From Pseudonocardia broussonetiae (lineage in GTDB: Bacteria > Actinomycetota > Actinomycetes > Mycobacteriales > Pseudonocardiaceae): a DNA stretch of 64,000 nucleotides. The notes beneath the pieces were generated by a model. The model made no database searches, was not told the origin of the DNA, and saw nothing but the letters and a program-made list of their open reading frames with translations. The stretch covers positions 6,951,501-7,015,500 of the forward strand of contig NZ_CP053564.1 in the NCBI RefSeq assembly GCF_013155125.1. Direction: 5' to 3'. Numbering within the stretch: position 1 is the first letter of the stretch; every line of letters starts with the position of its first letter. This document shows, in pieces, positions 8,930-20,624 of the stretch. Position numbers and translations under genes: made by a program.

Positions 8930-8933
<4 letters not shown>
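7812..8933 (-). CDS. gbcA: Rieske non-heme iron oxygenase, probable glycine betaine demethylase
   Basis: This 373-residue ring-hydroxylating-type alpha subunit has Rieske ligands in CRHRG (C82, H84) and CSYH (C103, H106). Mononuclear iron ligands lie in [15 protein letters not shown] (H212, H217), and a later acidic ligand is probable. Proteins of this type include GbcA, which removes a methyl group from glycine betaine to give dimethylglycine. The upstream genes in the same overlapping operon oxidise dimethylglycine and sarcosine, which makes that assignment strong. No dedicated flavin reductase (GbcB) is visible; a Rieske ferredoxin heads the operon. ATG at 8933 overlaps the upstream stop (ATGA). 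Confidence 0.83.
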
Positions 8934-12749
<3,816 letters not shown>

Positions 12750-12882
12750 GGGGGGCTCCGGAAGCGCAGGACGGAACGGCGAGCACCTGACGCAACAGAC
12801 GGTGACTTCTGCCCCGGGCGCTGTCAAGGGGCTCGTGGCACCGGAAACGCGCTCGTCACGAGTGGCCGCCTAGGGTCGGGGC

Positions 12883-13632
12883 GTGGCTCTGGACGATCTC
12901 GGGACAGACGTGGACGTACCGGACACCGTGGGGCGGGTGGTGTCGATCGTGCCGTCGCTCACGGAGGCCGTCGCCGCCTCCGCTCCAGGGCTCCTCGTGG
13001 GCGCGACGGACTGGTGCACGCACCCCGCCGACCTGGACGTCCCGCGCATCCGCGGCACCAAGAACCCCGACGTCGAGGCGATCGTGGCGCTGCGCCCGGA
13101 CCTCGTCGTGGCCAACCAGGAGGAGAACCGCGTCCCCGACCTCGACGCGCTGCGCGCCGCCGGCGTGCCCGTGTACGTCACCGACATCCGCACCCTCGAC
13201 GACGCCTTCGGCTCGCTCGCCCGCATGCTCGCCGCCTGCCGCCTCCACCGACCGGCGTGGCTCGCCGAGGCCGAGGCCGCGTGGGCGGCGGTCCCGGAAC
13301 CCGCGCGGCGCCGGCGCGCGGTCGTGCCGATCTGGCGCAAGCCGTGGATGGCGGTGGGGTCGGACACGTTCACCGGGGCGCTGCTGGCCCGGCTCGGCGT
13401 CGACAACGTCCTGGGCGAGGACCCGGAGCGCTACCCGCGCTTCGACCCGGCGGCGCTGCCCCCGCACGACCTCGCCGTGCTGCCCGACGAGCCCTACCTC
13501 TTCACCGCCGACGACGGGCCGGAGGCGTTCCCGGACGTCCCGTCCGCGCTGGTCAGCGGGCGGTTGCTGACCTGGTACGGCCCGAGCCTCACCGAGGCCG
13601 CCCGAGTCCTGCCGGGAGCCCTGGAGAGCTGA
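12883..13632 (+). CDS. BtuF/FhuD-type helical-backbone metal receptor, no signal peptide
   Basis: The 249-residue protein resembles periplasmic vitamin B12 or siderophore binding proteins. It has RVVSIVPSLTEAV near residue 18, a VGATDWC segment near 39, RIRGTKNPDVEAI near 55 and LRPDLVVANQEENR near 70. Unlike true transport receptors it has no signal peptide or lipobox at the GTG start, so it may be cytoplasmic or belong to the soluble cobalamin-binding subfamily often found alone in Actinobacteria. It is divergent from the betaine operon across a 133-bp gap. No ABC permease or ATPase of this type lies nearby. Ligand is unknown. Confidence 0.75.
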   Translation: MALDDLGTDVDVPDTVGRVVSIVPSLTEAVAASAPGLLVGATDWCTHPADLDVPRIRGTKNPDVEAIVALRPDLVVANQEENRVPDLDALRAAGVPVYVTDIRTLDDAFGSLARMLAACRLHRPAWLAEAEAAWAAVPEPARRRRAVVPIWRKPWMAVGSDTFTGALLARLGVDNVLGEDPERYPRFDPAALPPHDLAVLPDEPYLFTADDGPEAFPDVPSALVSGRLLTWYGPSLTEAARVLPGALES

Positions 13633-13652
13633 GCGCGCTCTACGCTTCCCGC

Positions 13653-14252
13653 GTGCTCCTCGTCCTCGACCTGCTCGGCGTCGCCGTGTTCGCCGCCTCC
13701 GGGGCGCTGGCCGCGGTGCACGCGCGGCTGGACGTGTTCGGGGTGGTCGTGCTGGCCGCGGTGACGGCGCTCGGCGGGGGCGTGGTGCGCGACGTGCTGG
13801 TCGGCGTCACCCCGCCGTCGACGCTGCGGCAGTGGCCCTACCTGGTGGTGCCGGCGGTCGTGGCGCTGCTGGTGTTCCGCTGGCACCCGGCGGTCGCGCG
13901 GCTGCGGCGCGGGGTGCAGCTCGCCGACGCGTTCGGGCTCGCGCTGTTCGTCACGACCGGCACCGCGGTGGCGCTGGAGACGGGGGCGCCGGCGATCACG
14001 GCGGCGCTGGTCGGGGTGATCACCGGCGTCGGCGGCGGCGTGCTGCGGGACATGCTGCTCAACGAGATCCCGACGGTCCTGCGCCGCGAGATCTACGCGC
14101 TCGCCGCCGCCGCGGGGGCGGCCGTCGTCGTGGCCGGGGACGCGCTGGCGCTGCCCCAGGTGCCGGTGGCGCTGGTGGCCGCCGTGCTCGTGGCCGGGCT
14201 GCGGGTGCTGGCGCTGTGGCGGCGGTGGAACGCGCCGCTGCCGCAGGCCTAG
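13653..14252 (+). CDS. TRIC-type (YadS/UPF0126) cation channel membrane protein
   Basis: This 199-residue membrane protein has seven hydrophobic segments arranged as two homologous halves. Each half carries the glycine-rich signature: ALGGGVVRDVL near residue 43 and GVGGGVLRDML near 130. Prokaryotic members of this family form trimeric cation channels. The GTG start at 13653 directly precedes the first helix. It lies 20 bp after the BtuF-like gene on the same strand and may be co-transcribed, though no functional link is evident. It converges on the GOLPH3-like gene. Confidence 0.85.
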   Translation: MLLVLDLLGVAVFAASGALAAVHARLDVFGVVVLAAVTALGGGVVRDVLVGVTPPSTLRQWPYLVVPAVVALLVFRWHPAVARLRRGVQLADAFGLALFVTTGTAVALETGAPAITAALVGVITGVGGGVLRDMLLNEIPTVLRREIYALAAAAGAAVVVAGDALALPQVPVALVAAVLVAGLRVLALWRRWNAPLPQA

Positions 14253-14259
14253 GGCGCTC

Positions 14260-14952
14260 CTAGGACCCGCCGCCCCCGCCCCCGCCGCCGTCCGCCCCGG
14301 ACACCACGACCGAGGCCATCACCGCCACCATCACGGCCTGCTGCGCGGCGGCCACGACGTCGGCGACGTCGTCGCCCAGCGGGGCCTCCTCGGTGAACGC
14401 CTTGGCGCGCTTGCCCGCGGCCCGCCGGTCCGGGCGCGCGACCAGCTTCTTCACCAGGTCGGCGGGGCCGAGCAGGCCCGCGAGCAGGCGGGTGCGCGGC
14501 TCGGGGTCGGGGTCCGCGCCGGTCAGGGCGGCGGCGAGGCGGGCCTCCAGCAACGCCCGCGGCTCGGGCCCGGCGTCCGGGAAGCGCTTGACGGTGATCC
14601 CCAGGAAGGAGCCGCGCTCGTCGCGCACGATCCCCCGCCCGGCCAGCGCGACGCCGAGGGTCTCCTGCAGCTTCAGCGTGCGCGGCAGCCTGGTCAGCCA
14701 GTGGGAGGGCTTGCGCGGGCGGGCGTCGGCGGCCATCGCGTCGAGCGCGGCCTGCAGGTGCGGGCGCGGCAGCGTCGCGTACTTGTGCGCCACCACCCGG
14801 CCGTCCTCGATCGTGATCGCGGCGGCGACCGCCAGCGAGATCAGCACGGCCCCGGCCAGCGGCGCGTCGATGCCGACCGAGCTGCGGTCGCGTCCCGACA
14901 CCGGGTCGCGCGAGATCAGGAACAGCTCCTCGTCCAGCGTCAGCTCCGCCAC
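14260..14952 (-). CDS. GOLPH3/VPS74-like (GPP34 family) protein
   Basis: The protein is about 230 residues and opens with ELTLDEELFLISRD, the typical start of bacterial GPP34/GOLPH3-fold proteins. LAGAVLISLAVAAAITIEDGRV (about 28-50) follows, and a basic beta-hairpin region carries RKPSHWLTRLPRTL. Eukaryotic GOLPH3 binds phosphatidylinositol-4-phosphate on Golgi membranes; the role of the actinobacterial version is not established, though membrane-surface association is plausible. The C-terminus is a short Gly run. The GTG at 14952 is chosen by family similarity, and an upstream GTG at 14985 would add 11 residues without recognisable sequence. Confidence 0.75.
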   Translation of the reverse strand: MAELTLDEELFLISRDPVSGRDRSSVGIDAPLAGAVLISLAVAAAITIEDGRVVAHKYATLPRPHLQAALDAMAADARPRKPSHWLTRLPRTLKLQETLGVALAGRGIVRDERGSFLGITVKRFPDAGPEPRALLEARLAAALTGADPDPEPRTRLLAGLLGPADLVKKLVARPDRRAAGKRAKAFTEEAPLGDDVADVVAAAQQAVMVAVMASVVVSGADGGGGGGGGS

Positions 14953-15010
14953 ACCCTCACGGTAGCCGCCGTCCGGCGCGTGCACCGGTCGTCACCTAGG
15001 GTCACGTCGG

Positions 15011-16459
15011 GTGGGGGGACTGCGCGGGCGCACGGGTGAACGGGTACGACACGGAGCGGTGACGGCACTCGCTCTGCTGCTGCTGGCGGCGTGCGCCGCC
15101 GCCCCTCCCCCGCCGCTGCCGGCGCCGCAGGTCGCGACGCCCGCCGACGCCGTGACGGTGCTCGACGGCGCCGACCCGGCCGCGCTCGCCACCGCCACCA
15201 GCGCCGCGCTGTTCGCCTCCGCACCGCTGGCCGTGCTGGCCGCCGCCGACGATCCCGCCGCGCAGGCGGAGGCGGGCGAGCGGGCGGCGGCGCTCGGCGT
15301 GCCGCTGCTGCTCACGCCCGACCCGTCCGCCGAGCTCGACCGCCTCGGCGCCACCGGCGTGCTGCCCGTCGGGACGGGTGCGCAGCAGTGGGCGGACGAC
15401 GCCGGGCGCGACGTCGTGGAGGACCCGCAGCTCGTCGCGCCGCCGGCGCGGGACGTCCTGGCCCTGGCGGTCGACGCCGCCTCACCCGCCGCGGCCACCG
15501 CGCGGGCGTCGGGGGCGCGCGTCGAGGCCGTCGCCGATCCCGACCCGCGGGTCACGCCGCCGGGCGGTCTGGAGCCGCGTCCGGCGCACGTCGTCGCCCT
15601 GGGCGGGGCGTTCGGCCCGGCGGAGCGCCTCTCCGCGCGCCTGGACGTGGCGGCGACCGGGACGGCGCTCCCGGGGGGCGGGCAGGTGCTGTTCCCCGGG
15701 CGGCGGATGGTCGCGCTGTACGGCCACCCCGGTGCGCCCGCGCTCGGCGTGCTCGGCGAGCAGGGCGTCGCGGAGTCGGTGGCGCGGGCGCAGGCGCTGG
15801 CCGCGGAGTACCAGCCGGTGTCCGACGTGCCCGTCGTGCCTGCGTTCGAGGTGATCAGCACCGTCGCCGACGCCGGGCCGGGCCCCGACGGCGACTTCAG
15901 CTCCGAGGCGACCGTCGAGTTCCTGCGGCCCTGGGTCGACGCGGCGCGCGAGGCGGGCGTCTACGTCGTCCTCGACCTGCAGCCCGGGCGCACGGACTTC
16001 CTCACCCAGGCCCAGCGCTACGCCGAGCTCCTCGCGCAGCCGCACGTCGGGCTCGCGCTCGACCCGGAGTGGCGCCTCGAGCCCGGCCAGCGGCCGTCGC
16101 AGCAGATCGGGACGGTGAGCGTGGACGAGGTCAACGCCGTGGCGACCTGGCTGGCCGACCTCACCCGCGACAACGCGCTGCCGCAGAAGCTGCTGATGGT
16201 GCACCAGTTCCGGCTCACGATGATCCGCGAGCGCGAGCGCCTGGACACCTCGCGCGACGAGCTCGCCGTCGTCCTGCACGCCGACGGGTTCGGCGTCCCC
16301 GGGGAGAAGCTCGAGACCTGGACCGCCCTGCACCAGGGCGAGCCCGCGGGCGTCACGTGGGGCTGGAAGAACTTCTACGACGAGGACACGCCGATGTTCA
16401 CGCCTGCGGAGACCCTCCGCGTCGGGCCGGTTCCGCCGGTGTTCGTGTCGTTCCAGTAG
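15011..16459 (+). CDS. secreted lipoprotein with cell-wall-binding-repeat-like N-terminal half
   Basis: The 482-residue protein has an N-terminal signal with lipobox LLAAC (Cys about 28), so it should be membrane-anchored outside the cell. The first 200 residues are Ala-rich and contain units like PLAVLAAADDPAAQAEAGERA and LGVPLLLTPD, resembling cell-wall-binding repeat 2. The C-terminal half (about 275-482) has conserved PVVPAFEVISTVADAGPGPDG, VYVVLDLQPGRTDF and LALDPEWRLEPGQ blocks suggestive of a TIM-barrel-like domain. Substrate is unknown. Its last 62 bases overlap the end of the converging MFS gene. Confidence 0.72.
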   Translation: MGGLRGRTGERVRHGAVTALALLLLAACAAAPPPPLPAPQVATPADAVTVLDGADPAALATATSAALFASAPLAVLAAADDPAAQAEAGERAAALGVPLLLTPDPSAELDRLGATGVLPVGTGAQQWADDAGRDVVEDPQLVAPPARDVLALAVDAASPAAATARASGARVEAVADPDPRVTPPGGLEPRPAHVVALGGAFGPAERLSARLDVAATGTALPGGGQVLFPGRRMVALYGHPGAPALGVLGEQGVAESVARAQALAAEYQPVSDVPVVPAFEVISTVADAGPGPDGDFSSEATVEFLRPWVDAAREAGVYVVLDLQPGRTDFLTQAQRYAELLAQPHVGLALDPEWRLEPGQRPSQQIGTVSVDEVNAVATWLADLTRDNALPQKLLMVHQFRLTMIRERERLDTSRDELAVVLHADGFGVPGEKLETWTALHQGEPAGVTWGWKNFYDEDTPMFTPAETLRVGPVPPVFVSFQ

Positions 16460-17612
16460 CGACCGGGCGGGCGGCGCCGGTGGCGAGCAGCCCGACCAGC
16501 AGGGCGCCGAGCACGACGAACAGCGCGCGCAGGATGCCCGACCCCTCGGCCAGCAGGCCGATCAGCGGCGGGCCCGCCAGGAACGCGGTGTAGCCGACCG
16601 AGCTGACGACCGACACGCGCGCCGCGGCGTGCGCGGGGTCGTCGGCGGCGGCGCTCATGCCGACCGGGAAGCCCAGCGACGCGCCCAGACCCCACAGCAG
16701 CGCGCCGGCCAGCGCCACCGGCACCGACCCGCCGACGAGCACCAGCAGCAGCCCGACCAGCGCGAGCCCGGCCGCGGCGCGCAGCACGACGACCCGACCG
16801 AAGCGCTCCAGCAGCGAGCCGCCGAACGTGCGCCCGACCGTCATCGCGGTGACGAACACGCCGAACGCGACGGCGCCGACGGTCTCGCTCGACCCGTAGC
16901 CCTCGACGAGCGCGTAGGCGATCCAGTCGTTGGCCGAGCCCTCGGTGAACGCGAACCCGAGCACCAGCACGCCGATCAGCAGCGTGCGCGGCTCGCGCCA
17001 GGCGGCCAGCACGCCCGGGCCGCCCTCGGCGCGCGTGGGGACGGGCGTCGAGGGGAGGAAGCCGCGGACGGTGACCGTCATGACGACCGGGATGAGCACG
17101 ACGACGCCGAGGATCTGCGCGGCCAGCGGCACGCCGGTGGCGGCGGTGAGCGCACCCAGGCCGGCGCCCGTGACGGTGCCGATGCTGAAGGCGGCGTGCA
17201 GGCGCGGCATCAGGGTGCGGCCGCGGCGCTGCTCGACCTCGGCCCCCGCGACGTTCATCGCGACGTCCCACACGCCCGTGCCCAGACCGGTGACGACCAG
17301 GCCGAGCGCGGCGGGCCACACGGTGCCGGTGAGCAGGCCGGTGGCGAGGCTCGCGAGGCCGACGGTCTCGGTGAGCGCCGCGACCAGCACCGACCGGGCC
17401 GGACCCAGCCGCGCCACGAGCGGCCCGGCGAGCGGCAGCCCGGCGACCGACCCCGCGGAGAGGCAGAGCAGCATCAGCGCGAGCTGCGAGGTCGAGAGAC
17501 CCAGGCCGTCGGCGATGGCCGGCGTGCGGCTGATGAACGACGCGAACGCCAGCCCGTTGACGGCGAACGCCACCACCACCGCGTTGCGCGCCCGGCGCAG
17601 TTCCGTCGACAC
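16398..17612 (-). CDS. major facilitator superfamily transporter
   Basis: The protein is about 404 residues with roughly 12 transmembrane helices. The first is VVVAFAVNGLAFASFISRTPAI near residue 12, and LGLSTSQLALMLLCLSAGSV follows. This is the organisation of MFS permeases related to sugar or drug exporters (YbjJ-like). The GTG at 17612 is preceded by GGAAGGGAGCCGAGGGG. Earlier in-frame codons would place the operator palindrome at 17648-17673 inside the coding sequence, so they are rejected. It is divergent from a small membrane protein and a LacI-type regulator that probably control it. Substrate is unknown. Confidence 0.83.
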   Translation of the reverse strand: MSTELRRARNAVVVAFAVNGLAFASFISRTPAIADGLGLSTSQLALMLLCLSAGSVAGLPLAGPLVARLGPARSVLVAALTETVGLASLATGLLTGTVWPAALGLVVTGLGTGVWDVAMNVAGAEVEQRRGRTLMPRLHAAFSIGTVTGAGLGALTAATGVPLAAQILGVVVLIPVVMTVTVRGFLPSTPVPTRAEGGPGVLAAWREPRTLLIGVLVLGFAFTEGSANDWIAYALVEGYGSSETVGAVAFGVFVTAMTVGRTFGGSLLERFGRVVVLRAAAGLALVGLLLVLVGGSVPVALAGALLWGLGASLGFPVGMSAAADDPAHAAARVSVVSSVGYTAFLAGPPLIGLLAEGSGILRALFVVLGALLVGLLATGAARPVATGTTRTPAEPARRGGSPQA

Positions 17613-17647
17613 CCCTCGGCTCCCTTCCGACGATCTTCTGACGAGTT

Positions 17648-17673
17648 CCGGCATCGAATCGATTCGATGCCGG
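17648..17673. promoter_or_regulatory. 26-bp perfect palindrome, probable LacI-family operator
   Basis: The half-site CCGGCATCGAATC is followed immediately by its exact complement. The centre AATCGATT matches the AANCGNTT core that LacI/PurR-family proteins recognise. It lies between the MFS gene and the divergent operon that encodes a LacI-type regulator. Confidence 0.7.
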
Positions 17674-17704
17674 TGGCGAGAGTACGCCACGGGTACGGTC
17701 CGGC

Positions 17705-18121
17705 GTGCTCTGGTTGCTCGTGCACCTCGTCACGACCGCGGTGCTGGCCGGCGTCGGCTGGGTGGTGCAGGTCGTCGTCTACCCGGCGTTCGCGCTGGTC
17801 GGCCCGGCGGAGTGGCCGGACTACCACCGGCGGCACGTGGCGCGGATCGGCTGGGTCGTCGGGCCGCCGTGGCTGGTGCAGGGCGTGTCGGTCGGGATGC
17901 TGCTGCTGGCCTCGCCGTGGGAGTACGCGCTGCTCGGTGTGCTCGCCGCGGCGGGCGTCGCGCTCACGGTGCTGGCCGCCGTGCCCGCGCACGAGGGGCT
18001 CGACGGCGACCGCGACCTGCGGATCCTGCTCCGCGCCAACCTCCTGCGCAGTCTCGTGTGGAGTGCGGCGACCGTGGTGTCGGCCGTGCAGCTGGCGTCG
18101 GCGCTACCGTTCTCCCCGTGA
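17705..18121 (+). CDS. small four-helix membrane protein
   Basis: The 138-residue protein has hydrophobic helices near residues 3-28, 48-68, 72-92 and 113-133. Conserved aromatic or charged positions occur in YPAFALVGPAEWPDYHRRH. It resembles uncharacterised DUF1772-like integral membrane proteins, but the assignment is weak. It starts with GTG about 30 bp from the palindromic operator, and its stop overlaps the LacI-type gene start (GTGA), so the regulator and this protein are co-transcribed. No function is proposed. Confidence 0.7.
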   Translation: MLWLLVHLVTTAVLAGVGWVVQVVVYPAFALVGPAEWPDYHRRHVARIGWVVGPPWLVQGVSVGMLLLASPWEYALLGVLAAAGVALTVLAAVPAHEGLDGDRDLRILLRANLLRSLVWSAATVVSAVQLASALPFSP

Positions 18122-19179
18122 GCGGCGCCCGTCCGACCCTGGCCACGGTGGCCGCGCGCGCCGGCGTGTCCCCGTCCACGGCCTCCCTCGCGTTCTCCGG
18201 CAGCACGCGCGTCTCGCCGCCGACGCGGGAGCGGGTGCTCGCGGCCGCGGCCGCGCTGGGCTACGCCGGCCCCGACCCCCTCGCGGCGTCCCTGCGCCGC
18301 GGCCGCAGCGGCGTCGTCGGGGCGTTCATCGGGGAGCGGCTGCTGTACGCGTTCCGCGACCCGGTCGCCGTGCAGCTCCTCGACGGCATCACCGAGGTGC
18401 TCGGCGCGCACGACGTCGGGCTGCTGCTGCTCGCGGGCGACACCGGGCGCCCGTCGGTCACCCAGATCGCGCGCATGCCGCTCGACGCCGCGATCTTCGC
18501 GACCTGCGGCCTCGAGGACGACCCCGCGCTCGACCTCCTGCGCGCCCGCGGAGTCCCGATCGTGGCCGTCGAGGGGCCGGACGTCGACGGGGTGGTGCTC
18601 GTCGACATCGACGACCGCTCCGGCACCGCCGACCTCGCCCGCCACCTGCACGGGCTCGGGCACCGCCGCGTCGAGGTGGTGGCGATGCCGCTGCGCCTCG
18701 ATGGGCGGCGCGGGCCGATCGACGGGGCCCGTCGCGCCCGCGTGCACTACCGCGACGTGCGGCACCGGCTGGAGGGCGTCGAGGACGTGTTCGGGGCGGT
18801 GCCGGCGTTCGAGACGGCCAGCAACGCCGTCGACGAGGGCGCGCACGCGGGGCGGGTGCTGCTCGACGTGCCCGCCGCCCGCCGTCCGACCGCCGTGCTC
18901 GCCCAGAGCGACGTCCTCGCCGCCGGGGTGCTGCAGGCGGCCGCGGAGCTGGGGCTGGACGTGCCGGGCGACGTCAGCGTGGCCGGGTTCGACGGTGCCG
19001 AGCTCCCCTGGCTCGGCGCCACCCGCCTGACGACGGTGGTCCAGCCGACCGACGAGAAGGGCAGGCGGGCGGCGCAGGCGGCGATGGACCTGGTGGACGG
19101 GACCCGCCCCCCGGACACGGTCCTCCCGGTGGCGCTGAGGATCGGGACGACGACGGGGCCGCCGAGAACCGGCACCTAG
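18118..19179 (+). CDS. LacI-family transcriptional regulator
   Basis: The 353-residue protein has an N-terminal LacI helix-turn-helix (TLATVAARAGVSPSTASLAF, residues 7-26) and hinge (RVLAAAAALGYAGPDP). A periplasmic-binding-protein-like effector domain runs from about 65 to 345, with VVGAFIGERLL, VEGPDVDGV and VSVAGFDGAELP blocks. It probably binds the 26-bp palindrome at 17648-17673 and regulates itself and the divergent MFS transporter (inference). The effector is unknown; sugars, nucleosides or aromatic compounds are usual. The GTG start overlaps the upstream stop. Confidence 0.92.
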   Translation: MSGARPTLATVAARAGVSPSTASLAFSGSTRVSPPTRERVLAAAAALGYAGPDPLAASLRRGRSGVVGAFIGERLLYAFRDPVAVQLLDGITEVLGAHDVGLLLLAGDTGRPSVTQIARMPLDAAIFATCGLEDDPALDLLRARGVPIVAVEGPDVDGVVLVDIDDRSGTADLARHLHGLGHRRVEVVAMPLRLDGRRGPIDGARRARVHYRDVRHRLEGVEDVFGAVPAFETASNAVDEGAHAGRVLLDVPAARRPTAVLAQSDVLAAGVLQAAAELGLDVPGDVSVAGFDGAELPWLGATRLTTVVQPTDEKGRRAAQAAMDLVDGTRPPDTVLPVALRIGTTTGPPRTGT

Positions 19180-19185
19180 AACCCC

Positions 19186-19378
19186 GCGAGTCGCGCTCTG
19201 GTTGCGAGCGAGTCGGGCTGTGGTTGCGCGCGAGCCGGGCTGTAGCTGCTCACGAGTCGGGGTCTGTCTGCGCGCGAGTCGGGCTCTCGTTGCGCGCGAG
19301 TCGGGCTCTCGTTGCGCGAGTTCGCCGCCCTGCCCGGCGAGTTTGCCGTCCTGCCCGGCGAGTTCGCCGCTCGTGCTC
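19186..19378 (+). repeat. tandem array of 22-bp (x6) then 21-bp (x3) units, left of globin gene
   Basis: Six units of the type GCGAGTCGGGCTCTCGTTGC start at 19186, 19208, 19230, 19252, 19274 and 19296, exactly 22 bp apart. Three units of the type GCGAGTTCGCCGCCCTGCCC then start at 19316, 19337 and 19358, 21 bp apart. The array fills the gap between the LacI-type gene and the globin gene. The same unit types recur in inverted orientation beyond the globin gene. Confidence 0.9.
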
Positions 19379-19452
19379 GCCGAGTGGCCGGTATCACGGC
19401 TTCCCGCGGTTCGGGGCTGTCGAGCCCTCGCCCGACCTGCCACCCTGCCCAC

Positions 19453-19899
19453 GTGCGCCCCACGCTCTACGAGTTCGCCGGCGGTCGTCCCGCGTTCCGC
19501 GCACTCGCGCGTGCCCACCACCTGCGCTGCCTCGCCGATCCCGAACTCAACCACCCGTTCTCCCGCCCCGACCAGCACCCGCAGCACACCGAGCGGCTCG
19601 CCGACTACTGGGCGGAGGTGCTCGGCGGGCCGCCCCACTTCTCGCGCGCGTGCGGGGGCCACACCGACGTCCTCGTGCTGCACGGCGGCAACGGCGACAT
19701 CAGCGACCTCGGCCGACGGTTCGTCCGCTGCTTCGTGGCGGCGCTCGACGATGCGGGGCTGCCCGCCGACCCCGAGTTCCGGACCGCCGTGCGCGCGTAC
19801 ATGGAATGGGCCGTCGCGGACGTGCTGGCGCACGAGGAACCCGCAGCCGTACCGGCCGGGCTGCCGATGCCGCGGTGGGGCTGGAACGGATTGCAGTGA
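19453..19899 (+). CDS. truncated hemoglobin (group II-like)
   Basis: The 148-residue protein has the truncated-globin layout: LYEFAGGRPAFRALARAHH near residue 4, HPFSRPDQHPQHTERLADYW near 32, and GGPPHFS followed by a His-rich segment. That segment ends VLHGGNGDISDLGRRFVRCF, with a probable heme-proximal His near 77. HTERLADYWAEVLGGPPHF resembles group II (HbO-type) proteins, which bind oxygen or nitric oxide. The GTG at 19453 is chosen because the upstream frame consists of repeat array. The gene stands alone, enclosed between two mirror-image repeat arrays. Confidence 0.75.
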   Translation: MRPTLYEFAGGRPAFRALARAHHLRCLADPELNHPFSRPDQHPQHTERLADYWAEVLGGPPHFSRACGGHTDVLVLHGGNGDISDLGRRFVRCFVAALDDAGLPADPEFRTAVRAYMEWAVADVLAHEEPAAVPAGLPMPRWGWNGLQ

Positions 19900-19952
19900 C
19901 GTCGGAGGCGCAAACGGGCTGAGCAGGAATGACCGACTCGGCGGGCGTCAGC

Positions 19953-20173
19953 GGCGAACTCGCCGGGGCGGGCGGCGAACTCGCCGGGCACAGGCGGCGA
20001 ACTCGCCGGGGCGGAGGCGGCAAACTCGCCGGAAGTTCGCGGCACACTCGCTCGCCGTCAGAGCCCGACTCGGTCGCAACGAGAGCCCGACTCGCGCACC
20101 GTCAGACCCCGACTCGCTCGCAACGAGACCCCGACTCGCTCGCACTCAGACCCCGACTCGCGGGTGGACGTGG
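19953..20173 (-). repeat. tandem array of 21-23-bp (x4) then 22-bp (x5) units, right of globin gene
   Basis: Units of the type GGCGAACTCGCCGGGGCGGG start at 19953, 19974, 19996 and 20019. A degenerate stretch follows, then CCCGACTCGCTCGCAACGAG-type units whose CCCGAC cores fall at 20064, 20086, 20108, 20130 and 20152, exactly 22 bp apart. They are reverse complements of the two unit types at 19186-19378 and appear in mirrored order. The 305-bp gap between genes holds nothing else that I can recognise. Confidence 0.88.
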
Positions 20174-20204
20174 GGGCGGGGTGGGGGCGCGCCATAGTGG
20201 TCGC

Positions 20205-20546
20205 ATGAGCGACTCCGTCGACCCCACCGTCCCACCCAGCGGCCCCGGCTGCCTCGACTGCGACGCCGCCGGCGGCTGGTGGGTCCACCTGCGCCGCTGC
20301 GCGCAGTGCGGGCACGTGGGGTGCTGCGACTCCTCCCCCGCCCAGCACGCCACCGCGCACTGGAGGTCGAGCGGCCACCCCGTCGTCCAGAGCTTCGAGC
20401 CCGGCGAGGACTGGTTCTGGGACTACGCGACGAGCTCGGCCGCAGACGGCCCCCAGCTCGCACCCCCCACGCACCACCCCGAGGACCAGCCCGCCCCCGG
20501 CCCGGCCGGCCGCGTGCCGACCGACTGGCGCCAGCACATCCACTGA
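20205..20546 (+). CDS. UBP-type zinc-finger domain protein
   Basis: The 113-residue protein has a single ZnF-UBP fold. Metal ligands are recognisable in GCLDCDAAGGWWVHLRRCAQCGHVGC (split here for description: CLDC, CAQC, GCCDSSP) and in the His pair of HATAHWRSSGHPVVQSF (about 47-60). WFWDY follows near 72. Bacterial free-standing UBP fingers are widespread small proteins in Actinobacteria with unknown partners. The C-terminal 35 residues are Pro-rich and probably disordered. It converges on the 20625-20873 gene across a hairpin. Confidence 0.82.
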   Translation: MSDSVDPTVPPSGPGCLDCDAAGGWWVHLRRCAQCGHVGCCDSSPAQHATAHWRSSGHPVVQSFEPGEDWFWDYATSSAADGPQLAPPTHHPEDQPAPGPAGRVPTDWRQHIH

Positions 20547-20554
20547 CGGAACCA

Positions 20555-20619
20555 CCGCACTTCGGAGCCGGAACGCCGTCCACGCCCCCACCGCACCCCG
20601 TCCTGGCTCCGAAATGCGG
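20555..20619. terminator. inverted repeat between convergent genes, likely bidirectional terminator
   Basis: CCGCACTTCGGAGCC (20555-20569) pairs 14 of 15 with GGCTCCGAAATGCGG (20605-20619) around a 35-bp loop. It fills the gap between two converging genes. The long loop suggests a palindromic repeat remnant as much as a classical terminator. Confidence 0.55.
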
Positions 20620-20624
20620 GAGGG

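Noticed and set aside
15091..16593. Alternative 500-codon frame inside the lipoprotein gene
   Set aside because: It is an Arg-rich frame-shifted shadow; the chosen frame has a signal peptide, lipobox and balanced composition.
19186..20173. CRISPR array interpretation of the 22-bp repeats
   Set aside because: The units are directly adjacent with no unique spacers, repeats are short and degenerate, and there are no cas genes.
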